A DNA stretch of 64,000 nucleotides from Vanilla planifolia. Its lineage: Eukaryota; Streptophyta; Magnoliopsida; Asparagales; Orchidaceae. This document shows positions 23,117-36,000 of the stretch, in pieces. The stretch covers positions 8,859,501 through 8,923,500 of the forward strand of contig CM043878.1 of NCBI GenBank assembly GCA_023846275.1, given 5' to 3'. How positions within the stretch are numbered: the first letter of the stretch is position 1; every line of letters begins with the position of its first letter. The position numbers and the translations under genes were made by a program. The notes beneath the pieces are model-generated. The model saw only the letters and a list, made by a program, of their open reading frames with translations. It did not search any database and was not told the origin of the DNA.

Positions 23117-26100
23117 ATGGAGGAAGACAGGTAGGTCTTCCAGACCTATCGATCAACCTCTTTCTGCTAAGTAGCGCTCTGGAAGTCATCAGGCTTCCTA
23201 CCCCAATTTGTTCCATTGCTAGGCTGTCTATGGATTCACTGATCTCACTTTTAGAGAATCTGAGTCGCAATCCCTCGTTCTCGTTTGATGATAGTACTAA
23301 CGCTGATAAGTTTCTTCTGTCTAATCCTTGAAAACGTGTGCCATTTGATGACTACAAGATTTTAATTGCATCTTAACCTCATCTGTGGTTGGCCATTCCC
23401 AGTTCTTTTTGGATATGATACAAGTAGAGAAAATGACTTATTGCTTCCTTGTTACCCCATTAGTTAAGCTTTTTCCGAAGACAAATATGATAATCGTTAG
23501 TTCGGCTGCTTTTATATCCTGATATGTCCTCTAATTGTACATTTGTCCGTTTAAAAGTTTACCATTTTCTGTGGTTGGAAACAGTGGCATTCTGTATATA
23601 ATTTTCGTATTATTATTTTTTGAACTTCAATGATGTCGACTGATATTATTAGGTTAAATTCTCCAAACACATCAGCTATCGTAATTGAAGTGTTAGGGCA
23701 CCGCCTGCATTTGTCTCAGGTAAATGTTTGTAACCAATTTTATAAATATTTGCTGTTCTAGACAAGTTAGCTCAATTAAAGCATGCGAATGAACAACATA
23801 GTATAGAATGTTGCAAGTTAAAGCAACATTTACCTTGATCTTAAAATTACCACATGGCAAACTCTTGTCAATCCTATATGCAATCTGGATTAAATATTCA
23901 TCCATACGTACTTTCCTTGTGGATATATGGTTTTAGAGAAAGTAAAAATTCATATTTTGAGCAAATCTTTATGATTCAATTGTCTTAATCCTTTAAAATA
24001 AATGACATGTTATTATTGCGTTTTCACAAGTAGGCTATTGAGCTTTATGTAAAATATTCAGCCATATTGTTTCAACAAGACTTAGCCTCCAATCATTTTA
24101 TTTGAAGATAATAACAGGGGCAATGGAGACTGCAATAGAAGAAATCAACCAGTGAAATATGGGCAGGAATGGTTTGATTTGGTTTGAATGGAATTTATAT
24201 GAATCATCCAAATCTTAGCAGCACAACATAAGAAAAGGAAAATTTATTACCAATAACGTTTCTCCAAACGAAAATCCAACTATACGATTAAAAACTATAA
24301 GTGATGATCCCATAGGGCTTGTTTACTAACAAAATCTTGCTCTAGAAATTGTTTATCTTTTCATGAAACCTCAGTAACAATCTCATTTACTCCAATTGTT
24401 TACAAATGATTTCTTCCAAAATGGAAAGCATGCAAAAGGAACCCATGAAACAAACATTTTCTTATTGTTAAACATTTTTATTGTAAGATGTGAAAATCTT
24501 GATTTAAGTCACTTAAGGTATGGTACCAATAACATACTTTGACAGTGAATGAAAAAAATAAAAGAATATGTTAATCCTTTCTGCATTACATTCAACAATG
24601 GCTAAATATGGTGCCCCAATAATACATTGTTCCCTGTTGACTTACTTTGAACTTACAGTGGACTAAAGAACTCGCTTTTGTGAAAACCTTATCAAGTGGG
24701 CCTTGCGAATGAGTTCCTTGTTCAAATGGAAGGCTCTATGTGACGTGCCATTGTCTTGCTCTGTGTTTTTCTATACTGCTGATTTCATTTTTCTCTTACT
24801 CATTCTTCTAACACGTCCATTATATATCTTGGATAAGATTAACATCTAGGACTGCTTTTTACCAAAATTATGAGCGCCAGCTTACACTGGTATTGGTAGA
24901 ATTCAGCATTAATGGCATATGTTTTCTAGTTGATATTTTCTCTCAAATTTATATTTTCATACTTGTTGCTTGTCTGAGCTCTGCTATAAAAAAGCCAACT
25001 AAATTGTATTGGATTGTGAAAACAACTTGTCATATAACAAATTAATTTATTTCTTTCATATATTTATATAAATTTATTTGCAGAACCAGAATTTAGTAGT
25101 GCTTCAGATGAGATTCTACCTGTGTTTTTTCAAAATTTCAGAAGTTTATTGTTTCTTTGTCAGGATCCTAACTCAAAGCATCTTGGTACAACAGTGTGGG
25201 ATTCTTCCATGGTGTTCATCAAGTTCCTGGTAGTGCATGTCTTTTTGTGAAAATGCCTTTTTTTAATATTTCAATCTTTGAAAATGTGATTCATTAAAAT
25301 TTTTGGTGTGTGGAAATGTGAAATCTTTAATAAATGAAAGTTATCCAATGTAAAGGAACCTAATCAAGGTATGCTTTAAGGAGTAGGAGATGTGACAAGG
25401 GTTGATGAAAAAGCTTCATCTAGCAAAGAGTTGGGATACAATATGATGTAGCAAAGCAACAGCAGCTGCTGGAATCACAAATACCTGTAACCTCAACATT
25501 GTAAAATTTATATTGAGGCAAGAGAACACATTGAAAATATAGATGTTTTTCTTTAATTGACTAGGCTAGGTTAACCATTACTTGTTTTATGTATGTTGTA
25601 CTTTTTTTTCATCCATTTTTGTTAGTTTATGTGGTCATCTTGTCTTTTGCATTTTAGTTTTGTGTTTTTTTTTAATGTTATTGTACTTGAATGTCAGGGT
25701 GTTTTTAGTGAAAATACGCTAGCTTCGTGAACTTTGCTTTTCAATAGAACATGACGAACAATTGTGTTAATCAAGAATTTCTCTTGCACTAGGTTAAATT
25801 GCTATGATGACACAATTTTATCAGCATAAAATTTTGATTTTTCTTATTCATTCAAATATTTATACATGCCAAGATAATTTTCATAATATTTTTTAATCTT
25901 GTTATGTCCTTTTCAAAGATAAATGTTTTTTCTTTAATTTTCTAAATTCTGTAAATAAATCTTCACATGCATCTTTTAAAAAAAAATCACTATAGAAGAG
26001 TTTAGGTTCACATACCTTGTCAATGATGATGTTGTTTTCTTCTTCTTAAGTCATGAGATAGAGGTTAGCCTACTTGTTTTTTTAATTTTGGAAGAATCTT

Positions 26101-26983
26101 CTTCTGAATCACTCCACATGGCTATTATTGTTTTCTTCCTTTTCTTCATTATCTTATCATTTTTGGAAGGACAATCTAGTTGAATATGATAGACCTTTTT
26201 GTAGCCATAGCTTATCAATTCCTCTCTCTTCTCCTTTGATACTTCATTGATTCTAGTTTGAGCATTATACCTTTGTGATTGCCATTTTTTTTGTTTTCTT
26301 GAAGTTATACCCTTGTGATATAAATTCAATACCAATACTTATACGTGTATGTAATAGATTTTCCTTTCTTGGCCATGCATTAAAAGTAACAATGCAATAA
26401 TGTAAATATTCTTGCTTTTTCATTGAAGTACAGAAATAAATAATGGAAATAAGTGTACCAACAATGTTTAGAGGATTGCATTCTCTACCAAACGACGAGG
26501 TATTAACACATGGTTCATAAAAAATTATTATAACACTATTTTGTTACAGTAATTTAGCTTTTTAAAATTACAAATTGATCCATAGCATCAATCCTCCACT
26601 CTTTATGCTATTCCATACGTGTCCCATGTTGTAAACTGTCAACATTTGCAATATATTAGCTAACATAGGTCGAGTCACACTGGCTTAGTAGACGAAACTA
26701 ATATAATATCACTTGCAATGATAAATTGGGTTATATTGCCTGCTAAGTCTATACATGTGTTATAAAAATATTTTATATAAAGATAAACATGCATCAACCA
26801 CTTTGGCAATTACATGACTCATTATTTACTCTTTATTCTTTTAGAAATTTTTTGTCCCTTTTGTTATTCAATTTTTTCTTGGCTTATCATCACCTAAGTG
26901 ATATTGCATTTTATCAAGCTATATTATACCTTTATGTGGCTCGTTATCATCAGGCTTTATTATCAATCATATTTGCTCTCAAG

Positions 26984-27022
<39 letters not shown>

Positions 27023-30000
27023 TACACACATATATATATATTACATATATTCATTGCTTATATCACACCACTTATCCTTATTCTCATTCTCATAAAAGTA
27101 ATATTCATATTATACTATGTGAAATCATCATATTCATTGTATCATCTTGCATGCATCTCTAAATCAATATAGAGACTATATCAAGACAAATAAGTAAACA
27201 TGGATAAAAAATATGCACATTACATTAGTGTTGAATCATCTACGTGATTATCAGAGAGTTGAATATTCAATTTTTCTTTCTCGTGATTATCAGAGAGTTG
27301 AATATTCAATTTTTCTTTCTTTTTCTTCTTTCTTTTCTACAATTACACATTAGAGTATGCATATTATTTAATATTTCTATGTATTTATACACCACACGCT
27401 TTGCTATGTCATTTGTTTGTTTTCTATTATTAATTTCATCCTTTAAGTTCCAAACAATTCACCAAACTTGAGAAATTTTGCTCTAATCAGAGTATCTATC
27501 GATCTATCATACCGTCTAATCAATTTCATTGGATCGTAGAATGTATGCGACATAACTTTGACCCATTTGATTGCTTTGTTTGACACTTTGTTTGATCGCT
27601 TCCTTTGTCGGAGGCTCCATGGATAAACTTAACACAATATCACTTTTAATATCATTACAATCGGGTCATGTTAAATGTTAGGTTTATATACAAGTAAAAT
27701 AAATATAGCATGTTGTAGAAGTATTTTAGATGCAAGATAAACTTGTACATATTAGTTTCGTACTCATGTGACCCACTAATCATTTTATATATTTTTAGGC
27801 ATTTTTTAGCCCTTTTGGTGTCATCTTTTTCTTGGCTCATTACTATCTAGGTTATATCATACCTTTATGTTGCTTATTATCACCTAGGTTATATCATACA
27901 TTTACATGGTTTATCATCACCTAGGTTGTATTACATATTTATGTGGTTTATCACCACTCAGGTTATATTATAATTTTTGGTGGCTCACCTTACATTGGTT
28001 AACATATTGTAAGTGTGAACAGTTTATGCCATTAGACATGCATGGAATAAAATAATGTTATAGCTTACTAAGATTTTGCTATTATTGTCTTTAAAAAAGC
28101 AATGCGATGGATAAAAAATAATATTGTAGCTTTTATTATAAATTTGACTTATATGAATTAGTTTGTCTTTTGATCCCTATATACATAGGACCTTATATAT
28201 GGAGGAGGCTATAGAATTATCTATTTTACCAATTTCAATAATTTTTTGAGTATTATGCCCAAATGTGCCTCCATCTCTTGGTTGTAGTGATGCAAACTTG
28301 GTTGAGTTTCCTATCATGTTGTCCAAGTATCTACTTGCTTTTATTGGTTCCTTTATTAAGGTACAAGATAAATCAATTCTTGATTTTTGGTATATTGAAA
28401 CAAGCTTAGGTCTAATGACATTAGTTTTAGCATTATACAAAGATGTGTCTTTTGGAATTCATTTTAAGATAATAGATTTACTTTGCTTAATGGATCTTCT
28501 AATTGAACATAAATATGAAATTTGATCTACATTGTTGCAATAATTGTTGATAATGAATGCATATAGTGTTTGATAGCTCTTCTAAGTTTGTGATATGTTT
28601 TCATATAAGAAAAATGTGAAGAAGCATGTCAAGTATGGAGATTTTAGCAAAGAAAAATTTTGGTTTGGAAAAAATGATTAGATTTGAAAAATTTGAAATT
28701 ATTAGTCTCTTGAGTCTAAGTTGATTCAATTTTAGTTTTGATGATAATATTATAATCTTGTGAAGGACTAATGATTATCTGGTGCATGTACATGGAGATA
28801 TATTGGATCGGTAATCGTTGAAAAATATATGGTATTGGAACTATTTGAAGACTATATTGGATCAAATATACATCACATTAGAAGTAAGAAAATCAAGGAC
28901 AAAAGAAGAGATTAAGGTTGAGTAAGGTTTTCTATCTTCCAGATTTTTCTAATAATTAACCTTGTAGAAGTTAGATTATTACGTTGCATATTTTTTAAAA
29001 TAGTCATTTCATATTTTCAAAACTAAAAGAATAAACTTAGATAATTTGTCTAAATAAAATATCATGAGAAGTAGAATTAATTGACAAAAGGATCTTTATT
29101 GTATGAGTCATTGAATCGTCCAATCAACCATCTAATTTGATGTCCAGTGGATATCTAATGGATATCTGACCCTTCAATGGGAAAGATCTATTAATCAATA
29201 TTCAACTATATATTCAAAATTCTGTAAGAAGATCATCGGACTAATAATTAATTCAATGGCTAGTTTGATGAAAATCAAATCATTTGATAATTTTGTTTGA
29301 TAAGTGAATAGATTGGTTTGTTGGATGATTTGATAAGCGTTTGATGACGTGTTTGATTTATGTCGAATACTCTGATAAAATTTAAGCTAAAAATTGGTCG
29401 ATGGACAATTTGATACTCATCATACAAGGTGTCACCCAATTCGATATACAATCTTGTTATTATTAGTTTTGAGCTAATTGGATAATCTGATAGGTTGATC
29501 TAACCATTTAGCTGAGTACTAACGATTAGTCTGGTTAATGGGCTTATGATTTTTTCCAAGTGAAATTCATTGTGAATAGGCTTATAAACTTTAAGAAAGA
29601 TTAAGAATATGTTTAGTTGAGTGTTAAGCCCTTTTAGAGATTTTAAGCAACCATCCTTGTATTATAAACAGGGGTAAATCCACAGCATTTAGGACGTATG
29701 AGTATATACAATTGAACAAGTTTTTTGCACATCGAATGGTAAGATTCTATGAGCATTTTCTGTATTCACTTGATTTTTTTCTTACCCAACATTTATGTTC
29801 TCGATTATGTAAACTTATTTTGTTTTTAAGAGAGAGAGTTTTGTTTTTAGTTATTGTTGTTGTCATTCAAGAGTTGTGGAATCTAGGAAAGGATTCAAGG
29901 GAGCCTAATCTAGGCCTTATGTGGAGGGTTTTGGGTTTATGCTCTTGTCTGGGTAAGAAAATAGTTGTAAATGTTTCTATACTAACAATTGTAAAGGAGA

Positions 30001-33000
30001 GAAGAAGATTGTAGGCTCAAGCAAGTTGTTTGCGGGTGTATATTGACTCAGGGTTAGGAGTTGAAGGATCTGAAAATTTAGTATCTTTTGTTTTCCTTTT
30101 TTAATTTTTCTTTACTTTGCTCTTTTACAACACTACAATTTTGATGGGAGATTTGTATTTTAAAATTTCTATTCACCTTATTCAATCTTCTCTTGGGTGT
30201 GCCATGGGCAAACATTAACACATTATCTTGATCATGCATAGCCTAATTATGAAGTGAGCTTGCTATTTGATTATGTTAAATTGGTTGCCAAAAGTTTTAC
30301 CAAATTTGAGATATTAAAAAAAAAAAGATTGTATTACTTGGGAAGAATGGCATGCGAGATTTGATTGTGGTACTAGAACGTAGGAAGACTTCACAAAAAA
30401 AGTGGGTATGTTGACAACAAGAAGAGACTAATAGAAAAAAGCGTTATAGGGCACAATTGATAGTCTAGAGTTTTTAGCTTAAAGAAAGGATTGACTATGA
30501 TATAATTTTCTCACGACTTGTATAAAGCTTATAGTTATGCTTATGGTTGAGTGTTGTAAAAGATGATTATTTACACATGAAACAATTCAATAGGCCTTTC
30601 TCTATAGTAACTTGGGTGAGAAAAGCATTCAAGTTTCATGTAAGAAGAAATAGCTGCAAAAACCATGGAAGAGTTTGTATGGGGTGAAGCATATCCTAAG
30701 ACAATGGTTTGTACTCTTCAATTCTTTCATATGGAATGATGATTTTGCACTAAGTGACATGTGCCATTACTATTACCTCAAAAGGTTTAATGATTACTAT
30801 GTTATTCTACCATTGTAAGTTGTTGACATGTTGGTTTTTAGTTCAAGCGTGGAAAGAATCTATGAACTAAAGATGCATTTGTCATTTGAATTTGAAGTTC
30901 AAAATCTAGGTATTGCAAATTAGATCCTTGGGATGCATATTTGAAGGAGCAAATGTTGGGGGACTAAAAAATTATTGCAGTAAAGGTACATGCGAAAGGT
31001 TTTGGATAAATTTAGAGTTTTAGGGGTTAGATGTTGAGATAACCCAACTTAGTAGATAGATTCAGAAATATTCAACTCAGGAGACATCAAATTGAGCAGG
31101 GAGTAGTCATCAAATACTCTGGATGGGAATTAATAACAAAGGTGTCATGCACATCTTTAGTTGCCAGTCTCATTTATGCTATGGCCTGTATAGAACTAGA
31201 TGTTGTGTACACTATGGTAGTTTTTAGTCACTTTGTGACTAATCTAGGTAAGATGTATTAGGAAGCAATCAAGTGCCTTCTTCATTTTTGGAGGGGAATA
31301 TAATATATGGGCATATGTTGTAGGAAGAATGGTATTATTTTACTAGGGTACTTTGACACTGGTTTTGGAGATGTAGTTTGTCGAAAGAATGACTTCAACT
31401 CTGTTTGCACTAATAAGTCGTGGGCCATCCAACATTGATGGAGTCAGACTCATAGGTAGTTGATCTACAATGATTCTGTAGCTGATCCTATAATACTTCA
31501 TTTAGTGTTACATTGCCTACAGAAGTTGCTCAGTGATTGCTGATGGCTTTGGCCTATCAGACCTGCTTTTGGACATTTGATCTTGGGTTAATGAGGGATT
31601 CTCTTTCATTGTAATTGCTACCTTTTATGTTTGACGCTTCTAGTCCACTTTCCATATTTGAGACACTACTAGATATTGATGGGAATTTTGGTGGAGAGAA
31701 AGGAGAAAAAATTTATTGATATCGGGGCAAGAAAAGAGTCTGAGGTGTTGATATTGCTTTGTCAAGTGTCTTGAAAACAAGTGAATGGATCGAGATTTTT
31801 ATGTAGAAAACCTCTCACATTGGGGAAAACGAGTGTGCAGAAGTTATTCGATACGGAAGGTTCTGATACATTAAATTGCAAATTTTCCTTGTTGGGGATT
31901 GCTCTAACCCTTTATAAAAGTCTTGATGGAAGAAGATAATAGCAATATGATGTTCTTTATTAATTCTGTTTTATTAGTTTGTGTGTGAGAGGAGTGGATG
32001 TGTTGTCAAATTGCAATATCATGCATGCTCGGAGTGAAATCAGTGGGATCTGGCAAGATCTTCAATCATGGTGAGATAATTAGGTGTTCTCTATATAGGT
32101 AGATGAATGGTGCTGTGGGAATTTGTGGTTATTAGGCCCATGATATGTTGAGGATGTACTATTAAGGCAGCTTATCCCTTCACAACTCATTTCATTTTTC
32201 AGTGAGGCTGCTTTAAATGGTGCTGGTACACTTGGGTTTGTGTTGTTAACACTGCATTCTTGGGTTGGATCCACTTTTCTGCATCTCATGTATTGATGAG
32301 GTTGGTTTTGCATCCTTAGATATATTAATTTCACAAATGGGGGGCCCCTGTCTCGCATGCCTTTAGAAAGAGGAATGCGATCTACCCAAGGTATTTTATA
32401 ATGAAAAGCTTTGCAAAGCATTGGGCTTGTATTTAGTAAGCTTTAAGCATATAAAATGCAAAACCTATGGTTAATACTTGTTTTGTTATATTGTTTTGAT
32501 GAATTAGTGCCGTTCTTCCACTTGAGGCGGATTAACATGTTTTTTAGGAAAAGAACAGTAGAAAAGGGAGGTTTAGCCCATCAAAGTTGAAAGGAAAGCG
32601 TGCTATTGAACTTGGAGCTGGTTGTGGTCTAGCTGGGTTAGGTGAGCAATGCTTTTGATGCTTTATTCTTGTTGAACATTTTCATGGATATATTGTCTAT
32701 GTTTGCAAGGTTTGATCAATTTACAAGTTACTCTTTTCCAGGAATGGCACTATTAGGATGCAATGTAATTTCTACTGACCAAATTGAGGTCCTGCCTCTC
32801 CTAATGAGGAATATGGAGCGCAACGCTTCATGGATAATGCAAACAAATCCCGAAACAGGTTTGCTTTAAATCTAAACGGTGCTTTGTCTTAGTGTTCTAT
32901 ATCATTCTTTCCATTATGTGCGGGGCATTGCTGGATATGTAATGCAAACAGAGGTACTATGGCCCCCTTTTCCCACTTCGTTTTTGTTATCCTGACAGCA

Positions 33001-36000
33001 TATGCCTACCATACCAGGTAAATTTTGTCATCCCTCTCTTTGTTTTAATCATATCCTAGTTTGTGATCCCTTGAAGTGGTATTACCAGTATGAGACCTTT
33101 GATGCCTTTACTGTATGCACCAATTTTTATTATTTTTTGGTCTATGCTTGACATGCTCGAATCATTGTTGAAGACTACTCCAAGTTATATCAGAAAAGTT
33201 CCTTTCTGATGTTATTCTTCCATTAGCCACTTGCCCGCTTTAGTTTCTTTATATTGACTACAACAAATCAACTTTAACTAAGCATATTTTTTTATAGAGA
33301 AGATTCTTGTTATTGTGCTTCAAAATTTGTCAACTTAACCAAAATTCATTTTCTTGCAGCTTCATTTGGTTCTGTTGAGGTTGCAGAGTTGGATTGGGGA
33401 AATAAAGATCACATAAGAGCTGTTTGCCCTCCATTTGATTACATATTAGGCACTGATATTGTAAGTTATACAATAAACACTTCTCCATTCTTGGAAACTT
33501 TATCCTTCTTTTTGTTTCTTTACTAAAATGTTTTTGTTGTCTCCTAACTTCCTAAATGCCCCCTTAGGCTTTATAATGATTAAGATACTAAAATTGGTTC
33601 ATAAATGATGTAAATTCCTCTATCAGCTCTTCAAATTTTGGAATACCCTTGGGACTTTCCAAATCCGTGCAATATCTATGGTTGGAAACAAAATTGCCAA
33701 TTATTGTTATACAATGAAGCATGATAATCAGCCACCAAGTACTTTTAAAAAAAATAATTGTCATTCATCTTAATTTTATATTTGAATTTTTCATACCATC
33801 ATTTATATTATATGAGTTGCTTACATTCATACTCTAAGAAAAATGAAGTGAAGAGAATAATGTATAATTTAAGACTTGAAATTAATACAATTATGGACTT
33901 TTTTGATATAAAATCAGCCTTATCATCTTTTCGTTAAATTCGGATAGCTAGGATAAGCCTTTATCAATAGAACTTTAATCTTTTGGAAATAAGAGATGTC
34001 ACTATGAGTCGACTTAGCGCAATGCTGGATGATTGTAACGATCTTCCTTTGATGGAGAAAGAATTCCTTTAGAGAAAAAGAGCAAAGGTTGAAGCTAAAG
34101 AGACTTTGGGAAATAAGTTGTGGACAAAGGAGACCCTTGAATTGTCATCAAAGATAGAATAGATGGGCCAGCTGCTAGAGGAACCAATTAACATCCTTAG
34201 AAGTTTTTTTTGATGCAGTTTGCAAAATGCAACTTCCTTAATCATCAATGGAGGTTTCCTCACCCATGGTGGAGATTGAAGCTGTGATAGGTTTGGAAGC
34301 TATTCCTTCCAATCTTGTTGATACTATGAATAAGTTTGGAAGAACTTCATATTTTAAAGGATTTTAAATTTTTTGATTCTTCTTTTCATGATTACTTTCG
34401 TTGATATATGCAGTAAGGAGACTATTTTCTTGAACACTTTTGGGAGGAATAAGTTTCCTTTGGAGGAAATCAATATTGAAGTCTCAATAAAACTCGAGAA
34501 AAGGGGAAGAAAACTCTAGATGCTTCTCAGAAAGGTATCCCTTGTCTTGTTGAAGATTGAGGGGTATGGAAATTGATTCAATAGATAATCTTTTTTTTGT
34601 TATAAATGCCAAAGCACCTCTCTTGGTTCTTAATTAGTAAAAGAGGAGGATAACTTCTCAGCATATTGATTCCCTTCCTCTATAGACTTCGATGAGGATG
34701 CAGTCATGGTTCTAAATGAACGGAAGTTCTGAAAAACATCAAGAATGTTCTAGAGTTGTCGAGGGATCTTAAGATTTTGTTTGGTTGATCTCCCATAAGT
34801 TTCTCGATAGTGCATTGACTAAGATAAGGAATATTATGAAAGTTCAATAGGATAAAAATATTGCTTTGTGTGCCTCAAAAGAGGTTTTGAAAATGAAATT
34901 ATCTCTTATATAAAAATGATAGCTTAGCTCTAAATTGAAGTGAAGTTGTTAAAGGTCTAATCTACGGAGTCTCTTATGCCTTCATGGAAGAAGTATAAAT
35001 AAGGGGAGCTTTGCTTTGGAGTCAAATAAGGCTGCTAATGAGATGGGCTTGACCATTCTTTTGATTTGATTATGGAGATTAGCAACATATTAGAGAGGCT
35101 TTAAAGATGGAATTTTGTACCTTATAGAAAATAGCATTGCACCTCTAGAATACTTGAATTCCCTATCATTGAGAATTCTTTCTAGACAAGTAAGCTTAAA
35201 GAGTATCCTTGTTAGAATAAAGATTCTGAAGGAGACCTTTCTAAGGAGCTAGTCTTGGAGGGTACTTATGAAAATTTTCTTTTGTTTTAAATCTAATTGG
35301 CACTTGGAAAAACATGTGTACCTTATTTGACATCATTATCTTTTTTTCCTAAGTCAAAGAGAATGATGGTTTCGATTCCTTGAATGTCAAGATTTGCTCT
35401 CATCCCACTGAGATGGATTAATTTATGGAAAAATTGAAGAAGTTGAATCGATTGTCATTCGTTTGATCATTTGACACATTAAAGATATTTTACGATGGAT
35501 ATCCTTCGAGAATAGGTACAAAAACTGGTTCTTGTTAGATACTTTACCTTGTGCTCTTTAGCTTCTATGCATTTTTTTCCTTTGTACTCCGTTGTTCACT
35601 TGGGCCAAAGGGACTAAGGGTATATTGAGATATGGCCTCATAGAAGAACCCTACCATAGACTACCATAGACGAAATCAAGGTGAAGGAAGAGAGCTTTGT
35701 CAAATTTCATAGAGAACAAGATTTTCTAGTCATCAAGGATCACGATGGAGGACATTTTTGTTGATTCCCTCAGCTTTTGACTTGATTTTGAGATTGCCTA
35801 GTCATTGTTTTTTGTTGAGAAACACCCTTTCATTAATAGCTTCAATGAAATCTACAAATTTACGAATTTTTTATTTTGTGGTCTATGGAAAAGTTTTTGT
35901 TTATGTTTGAGATGATAGAGAACGCCACCTATGTTGGTTTTATTTTATTTTATGAGAGATGGAAGGGAATGTTTTAGAATACCTTCCTCTCATGTTGATT

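Larger units (their letters stand above)
26695..27900. repeat. Diverged direct repeat about 930 bp apart (possible old LTR pair)
   Basis: Copy A (about 26695-26960) and copy B (about 27625-27900) share, in the same order, an AATATCACTT region, AAGATAAAC...CAT, a TTTTT-AG...CCCTTTTG...TTTTTCTTGGCT block and a TATCA-CCTA-G motif. Identity is modest and gapped. The arrangement would fit a short non-autonomous LTR element of old age, but I do not see clean LTR ends. Confidence 0.35.

Noticed and set aside
27832..27981. CRISPR-like spacing of the 38-bp units
   Set aside because: The units are contiguous with no spacers, and this is a plant nuclear genome; it is a tandem repeat.
29712..30014. 100-codon plus-strand frame in intron 3
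   Set aside because: Leucine/valine-rich low-complexity translation of sequence that looks like LTR or leader DNA near the copia relic; no domain.
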